DNA from: RGIG5472 sp051867615
Lineage (GTDB): Bacteria > Bacillota > Clostridia > Oscillospirales > Oscillospiraceae
DNA: 50,406 nucleotides
Reading direction: 5' to 3'
Assembly (NCBI GenBank): GCA_051867615.1
Contig: JBJDYU010000042.1
Location: 1-50,406 of the forward strand
Part shown: in pieces, positions 32,620 to 39,993 of the stretch
Numbering within the stretch: position 1 is the first letter of the stretch
Layout: each line of letters opens with the position of its first letter
Translations under genes and position numbers: made by a program
The notes under the pieces: generated by a model
Database searches by the model: none
Told to the model about the DNA's origin: nothing
What the model saw: only the letters and a program-made list of their open reading frames with translations

Positions 32620-33182
32620 TGGACTATGTGAAGGAGACGCTGCAGCGGCAAAGCGCCCTTTGGAGGGCCCTGCTTTCCGGCGGCGGCAGCGGTATGACCG
32701 CGGAGGAGGATGCGGAGCGCCAAAGCGTGACCGCCCCCGCAGGGGAGGAAGAAGACTTTTTTTCCACGGCGGGAAACGGCGCGGCTGCGGAGACGATGGG
32801 CAGCGCGGCGAGGACTCTGAGCGCAATGGCGGCGGCCCCGGAGGTCACGCCGATGGGTGCGGAAACAGACACCGGAGAGGCGGCGGCGCAGCGTGAGAGC
32901 GGAGAAAGCGCGGCGGAGCAGGAGCTTTTGCGGCGAAGCCGGGAACGGCTGCTCACGGAAATGAGCCTTCCGGACGCGTCCGAGACGGTTGAGGGCGCGG
33001 AAGCTGCTAACAGAAAGACGGCGTGGAGCGGCGAAGCGCTTGCGGCAGAGACCGCCCAATGGCAGGCGGAGGCCGCGCTCCGACAGGGACGCGGCGATCT
33101 GGAGACGGCAGACGCCCGGGCGATCTCCCGCCGCTTTGAGCGGGATGCCCGCCGCTATGACGGCGGCTTCATATTCTACTGA
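32619..33182 (+). CDS. Short hydrophilic protein at the tape-measure position
   Basis: 187 residues, located exactly where PBSX-like elements carry the tape-measure gene (more than 1000 residues in PBSX). This protein is Ala/Glu-rich, has no membrane-like segment and no coiled-coil heptads of length, and ends ISRRFERDARRYDGGFIFY. The central part is low complexity (residues about 25-110). It could be a miniature tape measure, a spacer for a very short tail, or a leftover after loss of the real gene. At about 0.15 nm per residue a fully extended ruler of this length would give a tail of about 28 nm, far shorter than PBSX. No frameshifted remnant of a larger gene is visible on either side. Confidence 0.6.
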   Translation: MDYVKETLQRQSALWRALLSGGGSGMTAEEDAERQSVTAPAGEEEDFFSTAGNGAAAETMGSAARTLSAMAAAPEVTPMGAETDTGEAAAQRESGESAAEQELLRRSRERLLTEMSLPDASETVEGAEAANRKTAWSGEALAAETAQWQAEAALRQGRGDLETADARAISRRFERDARRYDGGFIFY

Positions 33183-33196
33183 GAGGAGAGAATGGT

Positions 33197-33763
33197 ATGC
33201 CTTTGAGCGCCATGCGCTATAAGAACTATGTGTGGCCCCACAACCCCGAACGCTACCGGGTGAGCTTCAAGCGCCAGCTGGCGGCCCACAAGGTGCCCTT
33301 CGGCGGTACGGTGATGCAGGACCTGGGGACCACATACCGGGTCATGGAGGGCGAGGGAGAATTCGTGGGCGCGGAGGCGTATCAGGAGTTCCGGAAGCTG
33401 CTGGAGGTATTCAGCGAAGGCGGCGCGGGACTGCTGGTCCACCCCGTCTGGCGGGCGGAGCGGGCTCACTTCGCGGAGCTGGAGCTGACGGAGGAGCCGA
33501 GGAGCGATTATGTGCGCTACCGCTTTGCCTTCTGGGAGGACAGCGGTGAATACGCGTCGTGGCTGCGGGAGACGGTGACTGCGGAGGCTCAGGGCGGCGG
33601 GCAGAGTGAATCTGCCGCGCGCATCCACACCGTGGTTTCCGGCGACACCCTCTGGGGCATCGCCAAGCGCTACGGCGTGGCCCTCTCTGACCTCATCGCG
33701 GCGAATCCCGGCATCAAGAACCCCAACCTTATCTATCCCGGAGACAAGGTGGTGCTGCCGTGA
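33197..33763 (+). CDS. LysM-domain tail hub adaptor (XkdP-like)
   Basis: 188 residues; AGAGGAGAG site. Residues about 1-125 (MRYKNYVWPHNPERYRVSFK, GGTVMQDLGTTYRVMEGEGE, LLVHPVWRAERAHFAELELT) form a beta domain like the T4 gp53/XkdP adaptor. The C-terminal LysM module at about 141-188 (HTVVSGDTLWGIAKRYGVAL, then LIYPGDKVVLP) holds peptidoglycan-like glycans in other proteins; in phage tails it joins hub to tube. Position after the tape-measure locus agrees with PBSX XkdO-XkdP-XkdQ order. Confidence 0.88.
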   Translation: MPLSAMRYKNYVWPHNPERYRVSFKRQLAAHKVPFGGTVMQDLGTTYRVMEGEGEFVGAEAYQEFRKLLEVFSEGGAGLLVHPVWRAERAHFAELELTEEPRSDYVRYRFAFWEDSGEYASWLRETVTAEAQGGGQSESAARIHTVVSGDTLWGIAKRYGVALSDLIAANPGIKNPNLIYPGDKVVLP

Positions 33764-34695
33764 AGGGATATCTGAGGACTTACGACGGCAGGGAGTACGA
33801 GCTGCCCACGCTGCTGCAGTGGGAGGTGGACCTGACGGGAAGCGTGCCATGCGACAGCTTTTCCGTCTCCTGCGCGTATGACCCGGCCATGCTGGCGGTG
33901 CTGCCGGACGTTACCCGCTTTTACGCCGTGCAGGAGGGACAGCGGGTGTTTTTCGGCGTGGTGGACGAATACATAGCGGCGAAGAACCGCCAAGGCCGGA
34001 CGCTGACGCTGACAGGGCGCGGCATGGCGGCGCTGCTGGTGGACAACGAGAGCGAGGCCATGAGCTATGAGAGCGCGGACCTCAGGGAAATCTTCCGCAA
34101 TCACGCCGCGCCCTACGGCTTTTCCTGCGGCACGATGGACGCCCTGCGGGGGACAAAGTACGTCGTGGAGAGCGGCAGCAGCCAATGGAAAGCCCTGAGC
34201 CGCTTCACGGAGTACTACGGCGGCTTTTCGCCCCGCTTCACCCCCACGGGAGAGCTGATCCTCTCGGCCGGAGCGGAGGGAAAGCGGCTGAAGATCGGCG
34301 AGGACGCGCCGGTGCTGGCCCTGAGCTACACGGAAAACCGTTACGGCGTGTTTTCTGAGGTGCTGGTGAAGGACAAAGCCCGGGGCGCCAGCCTTCTGGT
34401 GGAAAACGAGGAACTGAAGCGGCGGGGCGGCAGCTGCCGCCGCGTGATCTATATGCCGCGCAAAAGCAGCTACGCCGCCATGCGCTATACCGGAGAGTAC
34501 CAGATCATGAAATCGAAGGAGGAACAGCTGCAGATCGAGCTGCAGCTGCCCGGCGCGTTTCTGGCGGTCCCGGGGGACGTGGTGCGGCTGTCCCTCAGTG
34601 ACTGCGGCATCTCGGGGGAGTTCCGCGTGAGCGAAGCGGAGAGCCGGGGCGGCGAGACGGGCGAGCTTTGCACGCTGCTCTTGACGGAGAGGTGA
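33760..34695 (+). CDS. Tail hub protein (XkdQ / gpD-like)
   Basis: 311 residues, GTG start overlapping the previous stop (GTGA). XkdQ/phage late control gpD family: EYELPTLLQWEVDLTGSVPC, FFGVVDEYIAAKNRQGRTLT, LTGRGMAALLVDNESEAMSY, and the SQWKALSRFTEYYGGFSPRF helix-strand. The trimeric hub closes the tube and carries the spike. Length is normal for the PBSX version. Confidence 0.87.
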   Translation: MKGYLRTYDGREYELPTLLQWEVDLTGSVPCDSFSVSCAYDPAMLAVLPDVTRFYAVQEGQRVFFGVVDEYIAAKNRQGRTLTLTGRGMAALLVDNESEAMSYESADLREIFRNHAAPYGFSCGTMDALRGTKYVVESGSSQWKALSRFTEYYGGFSPRFTPTGELILSAGAEGKRLKIGEDAPVLALSYTENRYGVFSEVLVKDKARGASLLVENEELKRRGGSCRRVIYMPRKSSYAAMRYTGEYQIMKSKEEQLQIELQLPGAFLAVPGDVVRLSLSDCGISGEFRVSEAESRGGETGELCTLLLTER

Positions 34696-34700
34696 AACAT

Positions 34701-35177
34701 ATGTGGATGGGTGAACGACTGAACCGCCGGGACGAATCCCAGTACACGGCGGCGGACATGGGCAGGACCTCCATCAGCGGAGAGCTGGCCGCTGTGGTGA
34801 CCCGGGGCGAGCTGCGGGAGCTGGAGACCTGGACCCCGGGAGGCTATCTCTGGCGGCCGAGACAGGGCGACGAGGTGCTGGTCATCAAGGGCGGCACGGC
34901 GGGCGAGGAGCGCTGCGTGCTGGCCCGGGCGCCGGAGGAGCCGCCGGAGGCGATGCAGCCGGGCGAGGTATGCATCTGTACGGAGCGGGCCTCGGTCTTC
35001 CTGCGCAATGACGGGAGCGTCACGGTGAAAAGCGGCGAAAGCCGGCTGAAGCTCTCCGCCACCGGAGTGGAAGTGGAGAGCGAAAGCATCCTGCTGCGCG
35101 GCAGCGTGCAGGTGACCGGGAGCCTGCGCATCAACGGCGCGCCGTGCTGTGAGGGCGGCTGTACGGAAGGAGCCTGA
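34701..35177 (+). CDS. Baseplate spike protein gpV-like
   Basis: 158 residues from the ATG at 34701 (GAGAGGTG site). An N-terminal OB-fold (GRTSISGELAAVVTRGELRE, WRPRQGDEVLVIKGG) leads into a short triple beta-helix region of alternating hydrophobic strands (ASVFLRNDGSVTVKSGESRL, GVEVESESILLRGSVQVTGS). The tip is unusual: INGAPCCEGGCTEGA contains three cysteines and lacks the HxH iron-binding pair of gpV tips and the PAAR fold. It pierces the outer membrane in Gram-negative systems; in a Gram-positive host it would breach the wall or membrane. In PBSX XkdR holds the corresponding place. Confidence 0.82.
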   Translation: MWMGERLNRRDESQYTAADMGRTSISGELAAVVTRGELRELETWTPGGYLWRPRQGDEVLVIKGGTAGEERCVLARAPEEPPEAMQPGEVCICTERASVFLRNDGSVTVKSGESRLKLSATGVEVESESILLRGSVQVTGSLRINGAPCCEGGCTEGA

Positions 35178-35178
35178 T

Positions 35179-35532
35179 ATGAGAGAACTGAAAATACGGG
35201 ATGGAGACTATGTATCCGGCGGCGAAGGGCCGGAGGTGCTGACGGGCAGCGAAGCGCTGCTGCAGCGGGTACTGTTCCGTCTCACCGCCCGCCGGGATTC
35301 CTTCCCCTTTCTCCCGGATATGGGCAGCCGGCTGTATGCGCTGGGGCAGGTGCGCCGGGGACAGCGCGCCGCCGCGGCGAAGCAGTATGTGGCGGAGGCC
35401 CTGCAGGAGGAACGGGACGTTACGGTGACGGACGTGACTTACCTGGAGGGGACGGAAAAGAGTCTCAGCACGGTGCGCGTGGAACTGCAGTACCAGGGCG
35501 AGAGCTATACGCTGGAAGCGGATATTCAGTAG
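35179..35532 (+). CDS. Baseplate wedge protein gp25-like (XkdS)
   Basis: 117 residues from the ATG at 35179, one base after the spike stop, with GGAAGGA upstream. Typical gp25/lysozyme-like wedge fold: LLQRVLFRLTARRDSFPFLPD, GSRLYALGQVRRGQRAAAAK, and ERDVTVTDVTYLEGTEKSLS. It nucleates the sheath and joins the J-type wedge. Conserved residues look intact. Confidence 0.88.
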   Translation: MRELKIRDGDYVSGGEGPEVLTGSEALLQRVLFRLTARRDSFPFLPDMGSRLYALGQVRRGQRAAAAKQYVAEALQEERDVTVTDVTYLEGTEKSLSTVRVELQYQGESYTLEADIQ

Positions 35533-35542
35533 AGGAGGAGCC

Positions 35543-36598
35543 ATGAAAAGCGTAGAGGAAATCTATGAGGAAATGCGGCGCGTCTTTACGGAGCGCTCGG
35601 GCGTGGAGATCGGCGACGGCTGCGACATGGCGGTGCGGCTCTATGCGGCGGCGGCCGAAGTACAGGCACTGTACTGTCAGGCGGAATGGGTGCTGGAGCA
35701 GTGTCTCCCCCAGACGGCCAGGGGCGAAGCCCTGGACGGCCACGGTATGCTGCGGAACCTGACGCGCCGCAGCAGCGCCAAGGCCACGGGCGCGCTGACG
35801 TTTTCCGTCACCACGCCTGCGGCGGAGGACAGAGAGATCCCGGTGGGGACGGTCTGCATGACGGCGGGCGGCGTCCGCTTCATCACCACCGCCGCAGGTG
35901 TCATTGCGGCGGGCGAGAGCAGCTGCACCGTGGCCGCGGAGGCGGTGGAGCCGGGCAGGAGCGGCAACGCGGCGGCGGGCAGCGTGACACGCATGAGCGT
36001 ACCGCCGGTGGGCGTGGAGAAGTGCGTGAATGAGGCGGCCTTTTCCGGCGGCGCCGACGAGGAGACGGACGAGGAGTTCCGCAGCCGCGTGCTGGAGAGC
36101 TTCCGCCGCCTTCCCAACGGCGCCAACGCCGCGTACTATGAGCTGCAGGCGGAGAACCATCCGGGCGTCCGCTCCGCGAAGGCGGTGGGCCGGGCGCGGG
36201 GCATCGGCACGGTGGACGTGTATATCGCGGCGGAAAGCGGCGTGCCGTCCCAGACGCTGCTGCAGGAGGTCTACGACGATCTGAACGCCAAGCGGGAGAT
36301 CGCGGTGGATCTGCAGGTGCTTTCTCCTGCCCCGACGGCGGTGGATGTGACGGCTGCGCTGACCGTGGGAGAGGGCTACGCTTTTTCGGAGGTGGCGGAG
36401 CGGGCGGAGGAGGCGCTGGCCGCCTTTTTCTCCGCAGACCTGCTGGGCCGGGGGATCACCCGGGCGGCTATCAGCGACGTGCTGTACCATGTGGAGGGCG
36501 TGGAGAACTACGCGCTGCTCTCTCCGGCGGCGGATGTGCCCGGCGGCGCCACGGCGCTGCCGGTGCTTGGCACGGTGTCACTGACGCAGGAAGGCTAA
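35543..36598 (+). CDS. Baseplate J-like protein (XkdT)
   Basis: 351 residues; GAGGAG site. Matches the gpJ/gp6-like baseplate family: LYAAAAEVQALYCQAEWVLE helix, the GEALDGHGMLRNLTRRSSAK block, the beta region GTVCMTAGGVRFITTAAGVI, and the FSGGADEETDEEFRSRVLES-type motif, which is the best-conserved segment of the family. Forms the dimeric wedge ring around the hub. Complete length. Confidence 0.92.
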   Translation: MKSVEEIYEEMRRVFTERSGVEIGDGCDMAVRLYAAAAEVQALYCQAEWVLEQCLPQTARGEALDGHGMLRNLTRRSSAKATGALTFSVTTPAAEDREIPVGTVCMTAGGVRFITTAAGVIAAGESSCTVAAEAVEPGRSGNAAAGSVTRMSVPPVGVEKCVNEAAFSGGADEETDEEFRSRVLESFRRLPNGANAAYYELQAENHPGVRSAKAVGRARGIGTVDVYIAAESGVPSQTLLQEVYDDLNAKREIAVDLQVLSPAPTAVDVTAALTVGEGYAFSEVAERAEEALAAFFSADLLGRGITRAAISDVLYHVEGVENYALLSPAADVPGGATALPVLGTVSLTQEG

Positions 36599-36606
36599 GG
36601 TGAGCC

Positions 36607-37176
36607 ATGGGATACGGCGAATATATGCGCGCCCTGCTGCGGCCTCTCGGCGTATACCGCCTGCAGGCGGGGAATCTGAACTACAGCGAGACGGAGGCCA
36701 TCGGCACGGCGCTGGACGGCGCCAGCGGCGAGATGGACCTGACCGAGAAGGAGGGTCAGCTCGCCACGGCGGAACAGTCACTCTCCCGCTGGGCCAGGCT
36801 CTTTACCCATCCGCCGGCGGCGGAGGACACGGAAGCCCTGCGCCGGGCCATAGCCGCGCTGCTGCTGATCGGCGAGGGCAGCTTTACCCCGGAGGCGATC
36901 AACGCCACCATCAGCGGCTGCGGCATTTCCTGCGTGGTGGAGGAGACGGATACTTACGGCACGGTGCGGGTGAGCTTTCCGGGGACCGCCGGCGTGCCGG
37001 AGGACTTTGCACGGAAAAAGGTCATCATTGAGGAGATCATTCCCTGCCATCTGGCCATCGAATACGCCTTCCTCTTTATGACCTGGGCCATCTGCGAGCG
37101 CAAGGGCTACACCTGGAAGCGGGTGGAGGACGAGGCACACAGTTGGGAGAGCTTTTCAGTGGCGGTGGATGTGTAA
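36607..37176 (+). CDS. Tail protein XkdU/YmfQ-like (gpI position)
   Basis: 189 residues, AGGTGAG site. DUF2313/YmfQ family: YGEYMRALLRPLGVYRLQAG at the start, ERKGYTWKRVEDEAHSWESF near the end. In PBSX-like phages this protein joins the baseplate to the tail fibre, whose gene (xkdV) comes next. Here the cassette stops and no fibre, fibre chaperone, holin or endolysin gene follows on this strand. Confidence 0.85.
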   Translation: MGYGEYMRALLRPLGVYRLQAGNLNYSETEAIGTALDGASGEMDLTEKEGQLATAEQSLSRWARLFTHPPAAEDTEALRRAIAALLLIGEGSFTPEAINATISGCGISCVVEETDTYGTVRVSFPGTAGVPEDFARKKVIIEEIIPCHLAIEYAFLFMTWAICERKGYTWKRVEDEAHSWESFSVAVDV

Positions 37177-37186
37177 AGCCTGCGGC

Positions 37187-37241
37187 GGCCCGCCTGAACA
37201 CGGAGTTATAAAAAACAGCGGACAGAGATTTCAGGCGGGCC
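37187..37241. repeat. 12-bp perfect inverted repeat at the cassette end
   Basis: GGCCCGCCTGAA (37187-37198) and its exact complement (37230-37241) flank 31 bases. No T-run follows, so it is not a simple terminator. It could be an att-like remnant, a small mobile repeat or a long-loop RNA hairpin; nothing in the window decides. Confidence 0.6.
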
Positions 37242-37263
37242 GGGCCATATACGGCAGAGCGAA

Positions 37264-37303
37264 AAAAGAGGAGACCATCCTTGCGGATGGCCTCCTCTTT
37301 TCG
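37264..37303. terminator. Bidirectional terminator between the cassette and the CNNM gene
   Basis: Stem AAAAGAGGAG and CCATCC (37264-37280) with the complement at 37285-37301, one A-C mismatch, TTGC loop and T-run (37298-37301). It closes the phage-like cassette on one side and the CNNM gene on the other. Confidence 0.88.
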
Positions 37304-37308
37304 TTTAC

Positions 37309-38685
37309 TTATCTTCCGCTGTCCTGACGGCGCCGGTCGTGAGCGTCCTCCTCCGCTTCCTCCTCCTGGGGGAGCTTAGTGACGACGGCCCAGTCGATGT
37401 GCCGGTCCTCGATGGTCTCGATGCGGATATGCAGCCCGTCGGCGGTCAGCTCCTCATGGCTGCCGTCCTGGGGGATGTAGCCGATGTGGTCGAAGATGTA
37501 CCCGCCGAGGGTGTTGTAGTCAAGGTCCTCCTTGTCAAGCTCCGTGCCGAGGACCTCGTCCAGATCCTCCAGCGCGATGTCGCCGGAGACGCGCCAGGTG
37601 TTCTCGCCGATGAGGGAGATCTCCTGCGTGATCTTGTCGGACTCGTCGTAGATGTTGCCCACCAGCTCCTCCAGCAGGTCCTCCATGGTGACGATGCCGG
37701 ACATACCGCCGTACTCGTCCACGATGATGCTCATCTGGGTGTTGCGCTTCTGCATCTCCCGGAACAGGGCGTCGGCTTTGATGGTCTCGGGGAAGAAGGC
37801 GGCGGGGAACACCAGCTTTTTCATGTCAAATTTTTCGCCGTCCTCGTCGTTCAGCGCCAGCAGAAACTCCCGCGTGCGGAGGATGCCCAGAATATCGTCC
37901 GAATCCTCGCCGCAGACCGGGAAGCGGGAGAAGCCGCTGGAGGAAATGGTATCCAGTATCTCCTGCTTGGTGGCGTCCGCCCAGATAAAGGTGACGGCGG
38001 TGCGGGGGATCATGACCTCGGAGGCGTCGATGTTGTTGAACTCAAAGATGTTCTCGATGAAGTCCCGCTCCATGGTCTCAATGGCGCCCTGCTCCTCGCC
38101 GGCGTCCACCATCATGCGGATATCCTCCTCCGAGACGCTTTCTCCGTCGTCGTGGGGGTTGATGCCCATCAGGCGCAGCACGCCGTTGGTGCACACGGAG
38201 GTGAACCAGACCAGCGGCTTGAGCGCCTTGGAGAGAAAGAGGATGACGCCGCAGCAGCGGCGGGCCAGCTGCTCGGCCTTGCGCATGGCCACGCGCTTGG
38301 GCACCAGCTCGCCGAAGACCAGGGTGAACAGGGAGAGGATCAACGTGACCAGCACCACAGAGACGCTGCTGATGACGCGGGGAGAGACGGCGGTGACGCC
38401 CACCTCCTCCACCAGCCAGCGGGTGAGGAGACCGGCGAAGTTCTCCGCCGCGAAAGCGGAGCCGAGGAAGCCCGCGAGGGTGATGCCGATCTGGATGGTG
38501 GAGAGGAAGCCGGTGGGCTCATCCACCAGGATCAGCATTTTTTCCGCTGTTTTGTCTCCCTCCTCCGCCTGGGCCTTGAGGCGGGTGCTGTTGAGGGAAA
38601 TGACGGCGATCTCCGCCGCGGCGAAGAAGGCGTTCAGCGCGATGAGGAAGAGCTGCAGAAGTAGTTGGCCGGGTAAATCAGACAT
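37309..38685 (-). CDS. CNNM/CorC-family transporter (hemolysin C-like, CBS domains)
   Basis: About 458 residues. Residues up to about 200 hold the DUF21 transmembrane domain, starting LLLQLFLIALNAFFAAAEIAVISL, with the conserved GFLGSAFAAENFA and LVFGELVPKRVAMRKAEQLA segments. Two CBS domains follow (IPRTAVTFIWADATKQEILD, then FPETIKADALFREMQKRN with IIVDEYGGMSGIVTMEDLLEE), and a CorC_HlyC C-terminal domain (WRVSGDIALEDLDEVLGTEL). Family members move or control magnesium and other divalent cations; the hemolysin name is historical. The start at 38685 fits the family alignment; an in-frame ATG at 38706 is also possible, both with weak ribosome sites. Expression is probably controlled by the attenuator leader upstream. 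Confidence 0.9.
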   Translation of the reverse strand: MSDLPGQLLLQLFLIALNAFFAAAEIAVISLNSTRLKAQAEEGDKTAEKMLILVDEPTGFLSTIQIGITLAGFLGSAFAAENFAGLLTRWLVEEVGVTAVSPRVISSVSVVLVTLILSLFTLVFGELVPKRVAMRKAEQLARRCCGVILFLSKALKPLVWFTSVCTNGVLRLMGINPHDDGESVSEEDIRMMVDAGEEQGAIETMERDFIENIFEFNNIDASEVMIPRTAVTFIWADATKQEILDTISSSGFSRFPVCGEDSDDILGILRTREFLLALNDEDGEKFDMKKLVFPAAFFPETIKADALFREMQKRNTQMSIIVDEYGGMSGIVTMEDLLEELVGNIYDESDKITQEISLIGENTWRVSGDIALEDLDEVLGTELDKEDLDYNTLGGYIFDHIGYIPQDGSHEELTADGLHIRIETIEDRHIDWAVVTKLPQEEEAEEDAHDRRRQDSGR

Positions 38686-38732
38686 GGTATCGTTGCTGCC
38701 TTTCATGTAAAAAGATTGGGTTTGTTTTGGCC

Positions 38733-38780
38733 GGAAAGAACAACAAGACAGAACCTGACGGGAAGATCAGGCTCTGTCTT
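38733..38780 (-). terminator. Attenuator terminator in the CNNM leader
   Basis: Read on the minus strand, a 14-bp stem: 38780-38767 pairs with 38758-38745 with every position paired if G-U is allowed, then a U-rich tail (38744-38733). On the plus strand the same site would have an A-C mismatch and no T-run, so the structure belongs to the minus-strand transcript. It lies 48-95 bases before the CNNM start. Confidence 0.82.
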
Positions 38781-38865
38781 GCGCTATTACATAGCAGGCG
38801 GAGACGGCGCGGGAAACCGCGGAAGTGGTCACGACACTACTTCGGGGGTTTGCATCTGCGTCCAT
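38767..38865 (-). CDS. Putative 32-codon leader peptide ahead of CNNM gene
   Basis: An ORF of 32 codons starts at the ATG at 38865, about 28 bases into the leader transcript, and ends with a TGA at 38769-38767, inside the 5' arm of the terminator. Its start is MDADANPRSSVVTTSAVSRA and it ends with ..AQDRA. An in-frame TGA two codons before the ATG fixes the start; the ribosome site is weak (GAG/AAAG). The acidic and proline-containing N-terminus (D, D, P in the first seven residues) recalls peptides such as MgtL that destabilise ribosomes at low magnesium, and the downstream gene encodes a CorC-type protein. A control role is inference. Confidence 0.5.
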   Translation of the reverse strand: MDADANPRSSVVTTSAVSRAVSACYVIAQDRA

Positions 38866-38899
38866 CTTTCACACTCGCTTTCCAGTTCAGAATACAGCC

Positions 38900-38928
38900 A
38901 TGATAGCACACGCCGCAAAAAAATGCAA
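38900..38928 (-). promoter_or_regulatory. Promoter of the CNNM leader transcript
   Basis: On the minus strand TTGCAT (38928-38923), 17-base spacer ending in TGC, and TATCAT (38905-38900): an extended -10 promoter. Transcription should start near 38893, giving a leader of about 190-210 bases. The 339-base gap 38707-39045 therefore contains leader, attenuator and two divergent promoters. Confidence 0.75.
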
Positions 38929-38979
38929 TAGCGAAGCGGCCATGCGGGTGAACGAAATGTAAACATTCCATCGCCGCGG

Positions 38980-39008
38980 TTGCGCGGCGGCGGCAAAACC
39001 GGTATACT
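38980..39008 (+). promoter_or_regulatory. Promoter of the GH25-like lipoprotein gene
   Basis: TTGCGC (38980-38985), 17-base spacer and TATACT (39003-39008), 37 bases before the start codon. Confidence 0.65.
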
Positions 39009-39045
39009 GATAATCAGAGAAAAGCACAGAGACCGGGGGAGCTTC

Positions 39046-39861
39046 ATGAAACGAAAGAGAAGGGCCGCCGTGTGCCTCCTGCTGGCGGCGCTGCTGCTGA
39101 GCGGCTGCGGCCTCTGGGAGGAGCCGGTGGAATACATCACATACAGGGGAGAGCAGCTTATCGTGCAGCAGGGCGTGGCGAAAAACCCCTTCACGGCGGA
39201 GGACTTTGTTTCGGAGGAGGGCCGCCTGCGCTATACGGGAGAGGACTTTCGCGCCATGACGGTCATCGACGTCTCCTCCTATCAGGGCCAGATCGACTGG
39301 CAGGCCGCGGCGGCGGACGGCGTGGAGGGCGCCATGCTCCGCCTGGGCTACCGGGGCTACGGCAGCGAGACCGGGGTCATCCGGGAGGACGCCCGCTTCC
39401 GGCAGAATCTCGCGGGCGCGCTCGCGGCGGGCCTGCGGGTGGGCGTTTACTTTTTCTCCCAGGCCGTCACCGAGGAGGAGGCCCGGGAGGAGGCAACTTT
39501 TGTATTGGAGCTGCTCAGCGGCGTGGAGCTGACGCTGCCGGTGGCCTTTGACTGGGAGCGTACCGGCCCGGACACCGCCCGGACGGCGGAGGTGACGGGA
39601 GAGGAGCTGACCGCCTTCGCTCAAGTCTTCTGCGGCGAGGTTCGCGCCGCGGGCTATGAGCCCATGGTCTACTTCAACCAGGACACGGCCTACCGGATGT
39701 ATGATCTCTCCGCCCTGGAGGATTGCCGCTTCTGGCTGGCGGAGTACGATACCTGGCCCTCGTTTTACTACGGCTTCACCCTCTGGCAGTACAGCGACCA
39801 CGGCAGCGTCCGGGGCGTGAGCACGCCGGTGGATCTGGATCTCTGGCTGGAGCCGATGTAA
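39046..39861 (+). CDS. GH25-type muramidase lipoprotein
   Basis: 271 residues from the ATG at 39046 (GGGGGAG site). It starts with a basic n-region and a hydrophobic stretch ending LLLSGC, a lipobox with the likely lipidated Cys at residue 21, so it is a membrane-anchored extracellular lipoprotein. From about residue 65 it reads as a GH25 (Chalaropsis-type) lysozyme: VIDVSSYQGQIDWQAAAADG, LRLGYRGYG, GLRVGVYFFSQAV, VAFDWERTG with the catalytic D-W-E, and the FTLWQYSDHG end. Such enzymes cut peptidoglycan between MurNAc and GlcNAc. It is not obviously linked to the phage-like cassette 2 kb away. Confidence 0.87.
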   Translation: MKRKRRAAVCLLLAALLLSGCGLWEEPVEYITYRGEQLIVQQGVAKNPFTAEDFVSEEGRLRYTGEDFRAMTVIDVSSYQGQIDWQAAAADGVEGAMLRLGYRGYGSETGVIREDARFRQNLAGALAAGLRVGVYFFSQAVTEEEAREEATFVLELLSGVELTLPVAFDWERTGPDTARTAEVTGEELTAFAQVFCGEVRAAGYEPMVYFNQDTAYRMYDLSALEDCRFWLAEYDTWPSFYYGFTLWQYSDHGSVRGVSTPVDLDLWLEPM

Positions 39862-39993
39862 AAATCTTCCTGTTTTTTCTCCGCGCGCCGGATGGAGAGT
39901 GGCGGCGGACCCGGCTTTTGTGATACACTGAAAATGTACATAAAAATGCACATAAAACGTCTCTGCATACCTTTCTGAAAGGAGGGCGCCGCC

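Noticed and set aside
38707..38893. Known magnesium or manganese riboswitch (M-box, yybP-ykoY) in the CNNM leader
   Set aside because: None of the conserved cores of these classes could be found; the short ORF ending inside the terminator explains the leader better.
39046..39861. GH25-type lysozyme gene as endolysin of the phage-like cassette
   Set aside because: It begins with a lipoprotein signal, has its own promoter and is separated from the cassette by the oppositely oriented CNNM gene; a cell-envelope enzyme is more likely.
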